From: UBA11740 sp035635855
GTDB taxonomy: Bacteria; Acidobacteriota; Blastocatellia; Pyrinomonadales; Pyrinomonadaceae
Assembly (NCBI GenBank): GCA_035635855.1
Contig: DASQAF010000040.1
Location: 310,001-374,000 of the forward strand
DNA length: 64,000 nucleotides
Direction of reading: 5' to 3'
The notes below the pieces were generated by a model. That model saw only the letters and a list, made by a program, of their open reading frames with translations, did no database searches and was not told the origin of the DNA. Shown piece after piece: positions 43,201 through 50,096 of this stretch. Position 1 is the first letter of the stretch, and the number at the start of each line of letters is the position of its first letter. The position numbers and the translations under genes were made by a program.

Positions 43201-43339
43201 GCGCGGGATCAAAGGCGCGCTGTTTGTCGTAACGGCCTGCGGCCTCGCCTTTGTTGTAATCGACGAAGGCATATCCGCCACGCTTGGTAAGTTCGTCAAC
43301 AATGGCATCTTCGAGGCGGATTTCCGTGTGCTTCTTCAT
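40220..43339 (-). CDS. hsdR: Type I restriction enzyme R subunit
   Basis: 1039 residues; cleaves DNA and drives translocation. Nuclease domain with LDLMLFLNGLPIATAELKNP, giving Asp144 ... Glu158-Leu-Lys160, the PD-(D/E)xK pattern. The motor domains have HSAGSGKS (315-321, Walker A), VDEAHSSQSG (433 on, DEAH), FAFTATP and later LLVAEKYQTGYDQPLLHTMYVD and QTLSRLNRT. The coiled, charged C-terminal region binds the rest of the complex. The gene is intact. Its start overlaps the hsdS stop by one base, and it follows hsdM-hsdS in the usual order M-S-R. Confidence 0.93.
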   Translation of the reverse strand: MKKHTEIRLEDAIVDELTKRGGYAFVDYNKGEAAGRYDKQRAFDPALVLGFIQSTQDKVWKSLEGIHGPDTSKVVLDHLGKELEIKGTLKVLRQGFKCYGKKLRMAFFAPSNRLNPETLALYEKNTLTVTRQLYYSEQNSNSLDLMLFLNGLPIATAELKNPLSGQSVEDAKRQYKKDRDQRELLFDFKKRTLVHFAVDQDQVFTATRLSGDKTQFLPFNLGNQGHAGNPPAQDGGYRSAYLWREVWQRNSFLDILGRFMHLQVEEKRILTDEGIKKITKETMIFPRYHQLDCVRKLVTHARTNGAGRNYLVQHSAGSGKSNSIAWIAHRLSALHDEADKKVFDSVIVITDRRVLDQQLQNTIYQFEHKQGVVKKIDEDTRQLVQALASGTPIIVTTLQKFPFIAETLEKLREEIHPDIAISTRDKRFAVIVDEAHSSQSGESAMELKSVLSADRIEKEAAAYAAEHDLDEDEDADQLAGVVREMLKRGRQPNLSFFAFTATPKYKTKKVFDEPGPAGEAPFHLYTMRQAIEEKFILDVLKNYITYTTYFRIVQATEEDVHVKRKKAALALARILTSHPHNLTTKTEVMVEHFRTHVRHKIGGRAKAMVVTDSRLQAVRYKLYFDKYIAEKGYTDIKTLVAFSGIVEDPKIPGKTWTEVSMNGGIRETELPEKFDTYEYQVLLVAEKYQTGYDQPLLHTMYVDRKLTGLQAVQTLSRLNRTCVGKEDTFVLDFRNKPEEIFKAFKPYYEDTPTEPLTDAHHLYRLQDQIDESGLVFEEEVRAFCAIYFRPRRKETIHDHAQMNGVLDQAVERFKEHPEDKREEVKTLLVNFRNMYSFLSQVIPYQDSDLEQLYTYIRFLLTKLPKRETGPAYQLEDEIELQYYRLQKISEGRIDLTTGQGQPLKGPEDVGTGEEDETIRLSELIDILNDRFGTSFTQADQLFFDQIQEEAIENETLQKAAANNSKDDFRYVFEKAFEGLVIDRMDGNEEIFSKLMSDSEFRKLASEHILNKVYRALQSDQVKDTDRWSEKKEKPQKSMT

Positions 43340-44700
43340 CAGTGATGTTTCGCGATGTTTCGTACGTCGATCTTGCCAGTGGTGGCCGCAGTAATAAGAG
43401 CGACGCGGTATTCAAGAAGTCTTTTGATGACACGTGTTGCTGCGATAAGTAGAGAGTCAATCCGGTTGAGCCTCTTATCTACAGCTTCTGCGATTGTTTT
43501 CTGCTCGTTATAGGTTGGTACCGCAACGATAAGGCTCTTCAGTTTGTCTTGGTCTATTGTTGCCATAGTTACTAGATTGGCGCGAGAAACGAAGTAGGCT
43601 CGAGCATAAGATGAATTAAGAAATAGGTTAAGAAACCTCGGGAAAATACGTTCAAGATCCGGACGACCTCGAACGATGTGACATTCAAAGACCGTCTTCT
43701 CACTCGGATCGAGAATCATCGCGGATTTTCCAATTCCCTCCAGTTTTAGTGAGGATCTAACAATGAAAAAATCACCGTGAACTGCTGAATAGCGTTCGAT
43801 TTCATCTTGGGTGCACTCTAAACGCTCAAGATGGCTTTCCTCAATGAGATCATTGTGCACATATAAGTCAGAAACGTTAACAATTCTACTGCCGTCGCCC
43901 CAGAAAATTCTTTTCTTGAATAGGCCGTTCGTAACTCCCTCTCTCAAATTGAACTGAAGTTTCTCGCACTTCCAATGTTTCGGAACTTTACCGAGCCATT
44001 CCACGCCCGAATCACGCATCGGCACGGCCGCATCCAAGCCTTTTGTGACCGCTCTGGTGATGATCGCGATGCGTTGTTCCTTTAGCTTCTCTATCAATTC
44101 CTTCTTCTTCGCAATAAGTGCATCAATATGCGCTGTCTTGAGGTCAAGAAAATCAGCGATTTGTTTTTGTTCGGGTACAGGCGGGAATGCAATTCGTAGA
44201 TTTTTAGTTCCCTGATAAGTGAGGCCGAATCTCGTGACTCCATTTGCCGCGAGGTAGAACTGATAGGCACTAAGCCGGGACGCGAGCGAATAAGACAAGT
44301 AACGTCCGCTAATCACTGACTCAAAGGGACGACAGATTGTCAGATGATAACCGCACACAAGATCATTTACTTTTTCCGCGACGAATGCCGGGATTCCAAT
44401 ATCATCAGGACTCTCAGAGTCTTTTGTGATCACAACATCGCCGGGCTGGAGAGAAAAGCGTTCAATTTCGGCTTCGCTGGCGCTCGCCTGCATGAAATCA
44501 ATCTTTGCCGTAATTCTGTTGTTGTAATAAACGTCGGTGTAATTGCAAAGCTGAACTATCCTCTCGTTGACTTCCGATTTCTTATTGACGTTGCTTGTTC
44601 GCAGAAGCGTCACGTTGTGGATGCGGTCATACTTCCATGGCGCCGGTAGGTTATGGAAGGGACCCATTTCGGCGTCAGGCATCTGAGTGCTGTTCATCAC
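43339..44700 (-). CDS. hsdS: Type I restriction enzyme S (specificity) subunit
   Basis: 453 residues, two target-recognition domains. The first runs from about 20 to 160. A conserved spacer follows, PPVPEQKQIADFLD...IDALIAKKKELIEKLKEQRIA, with the helical repeat that sets the distance between half sites. The second TRD (about 240-390, CEKLQFNLREGVTNGLF ...) is followed by VPTYNEQKTIAEAVDKRLNRIDSLLIAATRVIK, a second copy of the spacer. The target sequence is set by the TRDs and cannot be read off here. The gene overlaps hsdM by four bases (ATGA). Confidence 0.92.
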   Translation of the reverse strand: MMNSTQMPDAEMGPFHNLPAPWKYDRIHNVTLLRTSNVNKKSEVNERIVQLCNYTDVYYNNRITAKIDFMQASASEAEIERFSLQPGDVVITKDSESPDDIGIPAFVAEKVNDLVCGYHLTICRPFESVISGRYLSYSLASRLSAYQFYLAANGVTRFGLTYQGTKNLRIAFPPVPEQKQIADFLDLKTAHIDALIAKKKELIEKLKEQRIAIITRAVTKGLDAAVPMRDSGVEWLGKVPKHWKCEKLQFNLREGVTNGLFKKRIFWGDGSRIVNVSDLYVHNDLIEESHLERLECTQDEIERYSAVHGDFFIVRSSLKLEGIGKSAMILDPSEKTVFECHIVRGRPDLERIFPRFLNLFLNSSYARAYFVSRANLVTMATIDQDKLKSLIVAVPTYNEQKTIAEAVDKRLNRIDSLLIAATRVIKRLLEYRVALITAATTGKIDVRNIAKHH

Positions 44701-46967
44701 ACCACCTCCTTCAGCATCGCCATGATTTCTCTTTCCAAGGCCTCGATGTCAGCCTCGATTTCCTCAAGCGGACGTGGTGACTCATATTGATAGAAATGAC
44801 GGTTGAAGGGGATTTCGTATCCGACCTTTGTCTTGACATGATCTATCCATGCATCCGGCCGATACGGCAGAACTTCTGCCCTTAGGTACGCTTCGCAATG
44901 CTCCAGCACCAGTTCGAGCAACGCGCTGTTGTCCACCTTGCCTTTGTTCTTCTTGCCCTCGTAATCCAACGGCAGCGGCAACGTGATGTCTTCCGGCAGC
45001 GGCACGTTCTCTGTGTCTCGCAGCTCCGGATCAGGCTCAAGATCGCCTTTCGAGTCGATGCAAGCTTCGGCCTCCGGGTCGCGTTCTCCCAGATTTCCGG
45101 GCGCGAGGAGCGCATCTTTTAGCTGCTTGTCGAAATCGATCCCGGCATCTTTGAAAGCCCGGCTCAATTTGTCCGCAAAGATCTTTCGATCTTTGACGAC
45201 CTGGTCAAACCTCAGGTCACGCTTCAAACTCTCCAGCACTTTGAGGATCGCCGCTTGTGCTTCTTTGCCGAAGAGAATCTCTTCGGCGATTTTCTTTTTG
45301 TCTTTCCGTTTCTTTGAGATCGCCAGATTTACAAACGCGTTAGTCTTCGTGAATCGTCCAATGCGCTCGTCATCAACGATGAAGTTAAGCCGTAACGGGC
45401 GTTCAATAGTAATCTTCAAATAGCCGAACTCACGATTATCGAAAATCTTGCTGACAAAAATCTCTTTTGACTGATCGCGCTTCGGGTCAATGTTGGTTTC
45501 TATCTTGCCGACGTTCGTTGAGACGTTGTCTTTGAAATCGCCGTAAATCTTTGTTAGCACGTCGATGTGATTTGGCGCCCCGTCTGTGCCGTCGCCGATG
45601 CGCTTCCGCTTGTCACCGAGACTCTTTTTCATCTTCCAGGCAAACTCCGTCGCGTTGATAAGCTGCACCTTCCCTCGCCGCTTCGGCTGCTTGCGGTTCG
45701 TCACAATCCAGACATAGGTAAAAATACCCGTGTTGTAGAAGAGTTGATCGGGCAAGCCGATAACCGCTTCCAACATGTCGTTCTCGATAATCCAGCGGCG
45801 GATATTGCTCTCGCCACCTCCGGCATCGCCCGTGAAAAGCGGCGAGCCATTGAAGACGATGCCGATGCGCGAACCTTCGCCTCCTTTCCCGGGCGGGTTG
45901 TGCATCTTTGAGATCATGTGTAGCAGGAACAGCAAAGCTCCGTCATTGATACGCGGCAGGCCGGGACCGAAACGCCCGCTGAAGCCAAAATCGTTATGCT
46001 CTTTGGTGACATGATCCTTCTCTGGTTTCCATTCCACGCCGAAAGGTGGATTCGCCAGCATGTAGTGAAAGTCTTCGTCTGGATGGCCATCGCCGTCGAC
46101 AAACCCTTCTTTTGCCTTGCCTGTGCCCAGAGTATCGCCAAACGCGATGTTCTTTACTTCTTCGCCTTTGATCAGAAGATCAGAGCCGCAGATCGCATAC
46201 GACTCGGGATTGTATTCCTGGCCGAACAGCTCAACGTTGGCGCTCGGATTCAACCCAGTATCCCGGTCTTTGATTAGCTTCTCTGATTCCGAAAGCATCC
46301 CGCCGGTTCCTGCGGTTGGGTCATAGATTTTGATGACCTTACCGGGTTTGTAGATAAGATCATCGTGTGTAAAGAGGATATGAATAATTAGGCTGATTAC
46401 CTCGCGCGGTGTGAAGTGGTCGCCTGCCTCTTCGTTTGCTTGTTCATTGAAGCGCCTGACGAGATCTTCAAAGATGTAGCCCATCTCGATATTCGGAATT
46501 CGATCGGGATGAAGATCGACATCGGTGAATTCCTTGATGACTTCAAAAAGTCGGTTTGCCTCATCAAGCTTTTCAATCTCTTCCTCGAATTTGAATTTCT
46601 CCAGAATCTTGCGCGCTTTCGTTGAGAAGCCTGAAATGAAGTTATTGAGATTTCGAGCTAATTGATTTGGGTCACCGAGCAATTTAGCGAAAGTGAATTT
46701 GCTCGTGTTATGGAAGGTAACGTCAAACTTCTTGTTGATGATTGCTTCAATGGTCTCACGGTCGTAATTCTTCTTGTTGGCCTTAAGCCTTTTGTGCATC
46801 GCAATGACTTCTTCTTTGGTCTCTTCGAGCACACAGTCAAGGCGGCGAAGCACGGTAAGCGGAATCATTACGCGCCGGTATTGTGGTGGCCGGTAAGGGC
46901 CGCGCAGTAGGTTTGCGATATTCCAAATTAGATCAGAGTGCCGCTTATATTTGTTTGATTGCTTCAT
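44697..46967 (-). CDS. hsdM: Type I restriction enzyme M (methyltransferase) subunit
   Basis: 756 residues. An N-terminal helical HsdM domain (about 10-140) is followed by the N6-adenine methyltransferase core: YDPTAGTGGMLSES (216 on, SAM motif I) and NPPFGVEW (306 on, catalytic NPPF). The last 200 residues form a charged extension ending LEEIEADIEALEREIMAMLKEV, probably a partner-binding region. Complete and probably active as a modification subunit together with HsdS. The start overlaps the upstream small-protein gene by four bases (ATGA). Confidence 0.94.
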   Translation of the reverse strand: MKQSNKYKRHSDLIWNIANLLRGPYRPPQYRRVMIPLTVLRRLDCVLEETKEEVIAMHKRLKANKKNYDRETIEAIINKKFDVTFHNTSKFTFAKLLGDPNQLARNLNNFISGFSTKARKILEKFKFEEEIEKLDEANRLFEVIKEFTDVDLHPDRIPNIEMGYIFEDLVRRFNEQANEEAGDHFTPREVISLIIHILFTHDDLIYKPGKVIKIYDPTAGTGGMLSESEKLIKDRDTGLNPSANVELFGQEYNPESYAICGSDLLIKGEEVKNIAFGDTLGTGKAKEGFVDGDGHPDEDFHYMLANPPFGVEWKPEKDHVTKEHNDFGFSGRFGPGLPRINDGALLFLLHMISKMHNPPGKGGEGSRIGIVFNGSPLFTGDAGGGESNIRRWIIENDMLEAVIGLPDQLFYNTGIFTYVWIVTNRKQPKRRGKVQLINATEFAWKMKKSLGDKRKRIGDGTDGAPNHIDVLTKIYGDFKDNVSTNVGKIETNIDPKRDQSKEIFVSKIFDNREFGYLKITIERPLRLNFIVDDERIGRFTKTNAFVNLAISKKRKDKKKIAEEILFGKEAQAAILKVLESLKRDLRFDQVVKDRKIFADKLSRAFKDAGIDFDKQLKDALLAPGNLGERDPEAEACIDSKGDLEPDPELRDTENVPLPEDITLPLPLDYEGKKNKGKVDNSALLELVLEHCEAYLRAEVLPYRPDAWIDHVKTKVGYEIPFNRHFYQYESPRPLEEIEADIEALEREIMAMLKEVV

Positions 46968-47785
46968 GGCTGATTCGCGGGTATTGGTGTGCGCATTCCC
47001 ACGACTACGAGTGTCACTCCTAATAGTACTGATAGAATCTCGGATGTCCTTTCGAGAACTTCGCGGCGTTCCCGAGGACGTGCGTCAAAGTCTAGCAATG
47101 CGGGACGGGCGACGGGTTCGTCTCCTCTTTTTTCGGACTCAAGTACGCGATCAACCAATGCAATTGTCTTATCAAACAATTGAACGGCGAATTCCTGATT
47201 AATCGGCCTCCACGTCTGTTGGGTAGTTCGGTAAAGGACGGGCAGATCTTTCCCGGTAAAAGAGGTCTCATGTACCTTTCTCTCCGAATGCTGAATCCAA
47301 CCAAGCTGCCCATGTCGAAAAGTTATGTAGTGCTGCGCGCTGTCGTTAATATCATCGCATTCACTTACCGGGATCATTCGGGACTGATGTGCGATTTGAT
47401 GCTGCAAGAAAGCTGAATTGAAATTGTCAATGCTATTGAACTCAGGCGCGACATAGTATGTATGAGGATTTGCTTGAGCCAGCGTTCTCAAACGCTGATG
47501 CTGGCGGTTGACATCCTTCTTGTGCAATGCCAGCCGATAATACGGACCGGGATACGTGCCGTCGTGTATGTAATTCGCGTTACCTCGGTAAAGGTAATCA
47601 CTCAGTTTGAACTGGTAGTAGAAATCAATTCCATTCAAAGGTAGATGCGCGTCCCAACCGGCGTCATGCTCCTGCTGCAAACTAGGAAGTATTGGCGCAG
47701 CCACCAGGTTCCCCCAGTTAGCATGCGTTTGTTCATAAAGAAATGCGTAGCCAAACATGAATTCAGAGAGACCTACGACCGTCAT
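46964..47785 (-). CDS. Unknown protein with D...QxK pattern, first gene of the restriction island
   Basis: 273 residues. The N-terminal two thirds look like a compact alpha/beta domain with GWDAHLPL (Asp45), then IDFYYQFKLS (Gln58-Phe-Lys60), like the D...(E/Q)xK active site of restriction-type nucleases. It continues PYYRLALHKKD, QHQRLRTLAQAN and YYVAPEFNS. A single hydrophobic segment lies near the C-terminus (ILSVLLGVTLVVVGM). Start ATG 47785 has GGAG six bases upstream. It overlaps hsdM as ATGA. Family not recognised by name; the nuclease reading is a hypothesis. Confidence 0.55.
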   Translation of the reverse strand: MTVVGLSEFMFGYAFLYEQTHANWGNLVAAPILPSLQQEHDAGWDAHLPLNGIDFYYQFKLSDYLYRGNANYIHDGTYPGPYYRLALHKKDVNRQHQRLRTLAQANPHTYYVAPEFNSIDNFNSAFLQHQIAHQSRMIPVSECDDINDSAQHYITFRHGQLGWIQHSERKVHETSFTGKDLPVLYRTTQQTWRPINQEFAVQLFDKTIALVDRVLESEKRGDEPVARPALLDFDARPRERREVLERTSEILSVLLGVTLVVVGMRTPIPANQP

Positions 47786-47995
47786 AATAAGCTCCGTTGA
47801 TCTTTCTAAATCGGCCCAAAAGAGCGTTCGGCGCCTCGCGTTCGGATGTTTGTTGTTGGTGGGCTTCCCAACGTTTCTTTCTTTTGCACCTTACCTAGCT
47901 TCAATTCCGGGATCATTTGCTGAATCGCTGAAAGAGAGCCTGCAGACCGGCTATTGACTGATCAAATTTCTGGTAAGTCTGAGACGGTGCTGAGG

Positions 47996-48227
47996 TGGGC
48001 CTATATTGCCTGAATGCAATGGATTTTGCCAACGGAAAACGTAGCTGAGAACGATTGATAAGTAGGCTTGAGGCGATTAGGGCAAAACGAAAGCGCGACG
48101 AAGCCGCCACCTCTGTTTTGGAGTGCGCTGACTTGTCTGCGCTTTGGTCGGCGCGACTAGTCGCGCCTTTTGAAAGCGGCGACGAGTCGCCGCACTCCAA
48201 AAAGGAAGCTGACCCGATATAGGCCCA
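47996..48227. repeat. Nested palindromic element with 11-bp terminal inverted repeats
   Basis: TGGGCCTATAT at 47996-48006 and ATATAGGCCCA at 48217-48227 are perfect inverted ends. Inside, TTGGAGTGCG (48118-48127) and CGCACTCCAA (48191-48200) bound a second palindrome holding the 18-bp perfect palindrome GGCGCGACTAGTCGCGCC (48150-48167). Together it looks like one small mobile repeat inside another. The remainder of 47786-48352 has no gene. Confidence 0.6.
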
Positions 48228-48352
48228 CAGGGAGCTCATTCCTCTGCCAGGGAAAGTTCCTGCCGAACACGAGTTTACAGGTATAGTTCTGGCTAAAACC
48301 TGGCTCTTAGCTTGTAAGGGGGCCTAAGGAAGTAAGGGGGACAAAGGGGAAG

Positions 48353-49243
48353 GTGACGGCCGTGAACGAGCTGCGTACTTTAGTTCTTAAAGCTACAGAT
48401 TCCAATCTCACGCTCGCAGAGCGGCAGGCCGCTTTTGGCGAGCTGGTCAGGATTTTCCAGGATATGGCTTACGCTTGCGCGTATGCCAGGCTGGGTGATT
48501 TCTATCTGGCGCAAGACGTCGCCCAGGAGGCTTTCATCTCGGCCTGGCAGAGGCTTCAACAGCTTCGTCAACCCGAAGCTTTCCCACGGTGGTTCAGGCG
48601 CATAGTGTTGACCGAGTGTAATCGCCTGACCCGCGGGAAGCGCCTGCCAACGATCTCGCTTGACGAGGGCCTGAACCTCCGCGGTCCCCATGCTGATCCG
48701 CAAACGGCCATCGAAACAGACGAGCTGACGAGCCGAGTGTTTACGGCGATCAATAAGCTCTCATTGAACGAGCGAATGGTCATCGTTCTCTTCTATGTCC
48801 AGGAACACTCTCAAATCGACATCAGTGCATTCTTAGACGTCCCAACGACGACTGTCGCCAAGCGGCTCTATTCAGCGCGAGCGCGGCTGAGGGGCATGAT
48901 GCTGGATAGCTTCAGGAAGGATCTCACCGCCCATCGTCCTTCACGTAACGTTACCTTCGCAGAAAAAGTCAGAGCCGGCATCTACGACGAATACGTCGGG
49001 GAATACAGGTTTGAGCTGCGCCCTGAGTTGGTGGTCACGATTAAGAGAGAAGGCGAGAAGCTGTTGAGTGAAGGAGGAGGACAACTAAACGAATTGTTTG
49101 CCAAAGGCAAGTCCAAAAGCCAACTGCTTACTAAAGAATTTGACGGCAGAGGGAAGTTTGTAAGAAACAAACAAGGATGCATCTCTCACCTTATCTACTA
49201 TGAATTCGGTTCTGAAATGGGACTGGCGAAAAAGATTCGTTGA
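48353..49243 (+). CDS. ECF-type sigma-70 factor with C-terminal DUF3471-like domain
   Basis: 296 residues. Sigma region 2 (about 25-95, AYARLGDFYLAQDVAQEAFISAWQRL) and region 4 (about 135-190, LSLNERMVIVLFYVQEHSQIDISAFLDVPTTTVAKRLYSARARL) are complete. After a linker there is a beta-type domain (about 210-290, YVGEYRFELRPELVVTIKREGEKLLSEG ... GKFVRNKQGCISHLIYYEFG) like DUF3471, the C-terminal domain of some beta-lactamase-type hydrolases. ECF factors usually stop after region 4. The added domain may bind a small ligand and gate the sigma factor. Starts GTG 48353 or 48362, after a purine-rich AAGGGGAAGG. Confidence 0.75.
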   Translation: MTAVNELRTLVLKATDSNLTLAERQAAFGELVRIFQDMAYACAYARLGDFYLAQDVAQEAFISAWQRLQQLRQPEAFPRWFRRIVLTECNRLTRGKRLPTISLDEGLNLRGPHADPQTAIETDELTSRVFTAINKLSLNERMVIVLFYVQEHSQIDISAFLDVPTTTVAKRLYSARARLRGMMLDSFRKDLTAHRPSRNVTFAEKVRAGIYDEYVGEYRFELRPELVVTIKREGEKLLSEGGGQLNELFAKGKSKSQLLTKEFDGRGKFVRNKQGCISHLIYYEFGSEMGLAKKIR

Positions 49244-49265
49244 CCTGTGCCGGGTAGTGTCCTGA

Positions 49266-49390
49266 TTTCGATTTTCTCTGCGGCCCTCTGTGGAATCCTC
49301 CGTGTTCCTCTGCGGCTAGCTTTAATGTTTGGGCAATTAACCGCAGAGAAGAATCCGAGGTTTTGCAGAGGAACGCAGAGAACAACTTGA
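49266..49390. repeat. 'CCGCAGAGG' palindromic repeat, copy 2
   Basis: CTCTGCGGCCCTCTGTGGAA ... TTCCTCTGCGG at the left and CCGCAGAGAAGAATCCGAGG ... CAGAGGAACGCAGAG at the right are approximate inverted copies. Lies between the sigma factor and DoxX genes. Confidence 0.6.
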
Positions 49391-49435
49391 ATTAGGACAC
49401 TGCCCCTGTGCCCCTAACAATTAGAGGGAATAACC

Positions 49436-49816
49436 GTGACGAAAGTACGGATTGCTAAAGAGGTGGCCCTTTGGATAATCACGCTGTTTGTGGCGCTCGT
49501 CTGTCTGCGGACAGGTTGGCTAAAAGTGACAGGCAACGTCTTTTGGGTGCGGGACTTTCACCGATGGGGCTATCCCGACTGGTTTCGCATGGTGGTCGGG
49601 TTCGCGGAACTCACTGCGATGGCGCTGCTTCTGGTACCACGGTTCGCTAGTTACGGCGCGAGCTTGTTTGCTGCGGTAATGCTCGGCGCGATATTTACTC
49701 ACTTCACGCATAACGAAACCAGCCGCTTGCCTTTTAATCTGATTCTTCTCACTCTTTCGCTGGTCCTCGCCTTCACGCGCCGGCCGGCCTTTCTAAAGAA
49801 GCGGAATCAGGGTTAA
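49436..49816 (+). CDS. DoxX-family membrane protein
   Basis: 126 residues with four hydrophobic segments, and the DoxX-type layout LFVALVCLRTGWLKVTG ... FRMVVGFAELTAMALLL ... AVMLGAIFTHFT ... LLTLSLVLAF. DoxX relatives are often linked to redox or quinone-associated membrane complexes. GTG start at 49436. Downstream spacer 49817-50096 carries repeats only. Confidence 0.7.
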   Translation: MTKVRIAKEVALWIITLFVALVCLRTGWLKVTGNVFWVRDFHRWGYPDWFRMVVGFAELTAMALLLVPRFASYGASLFAAVMLGAIFTHFTHNETSRLPFNLILLTLSLVLAFTRRPAFLKKRNQG

Positions 49817-49844
49817 CGGTGTTCTCGGGTTTCGTGGGAGCGAT

Positions 49845-50002
49845 GCGGCTCGGCCGCAGCACATGGCGGAAAGGCTTCGTCTTTCGGGGTGCCCGAAAAA
49901 AGTTCTGAGGCTATGCCTCAGAATGGAGGCGCAGCCTCAAAAAAATTAACCAATCTCCACGGTAAGCCGCAGGCTTACCGCCATGTGCTGCGGCGAAGCC
50001 GC
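49845..50002. repeat. Palindromic element with 25-bp terminal inverted repeats
   Basis: Ends (49845-49869 and 49978-50002) match in 23 of 25 bases when inverted (core CCGCAGCACATGGCGG). Within it lie hairpins TTCTGAGGCATAGCC-type (about 49902-49922), GAGGCGCAGCCTC (about 49926-49938) and GGTAAGCC/GGCTTACC. It looks like a small non-autonomous mobile repeat (MITE-like). Confidence 0.65.
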
Positions 50003-50016
50003 TAGAACCGCGCAAA

Positions 50017-50035
50017 CGCAAGTTAACAATTTGCG
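50017..50035. repeat. CGCAAGTTAACAATTTGCG, inverted copy 4 of the palindrome family
   Basis: Near-perfect palindrome of the same family as at 34954 and 36495. Confidence 0.5.
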
Positions 50036-50040
50036 CTACA

Positions 50041-50058
50041 GGCGCGACTAGTCGCGCC
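50041..50058. repeat. GGCGCGACTAGTCGCGCC palindrome, copy 2
   Basis: Identical to 48150-48167, and also followed by a GCGACGAG(T/C)CGCCGC unit (about 50070-50085). Confidence 0.6.
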
Positions 50059-50096
50059 TTAACAAAAGCTGCGACGAGCCGCCGCCTCCATATCAA

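Noticed and set aside
47757..47957. 66-residue plus-strand ORF with a hydrophobic stretch
   Set aside because: It begins across the start of the minus-strand island gene, whose ribosome site is good; no ribosome site of its own and no family.
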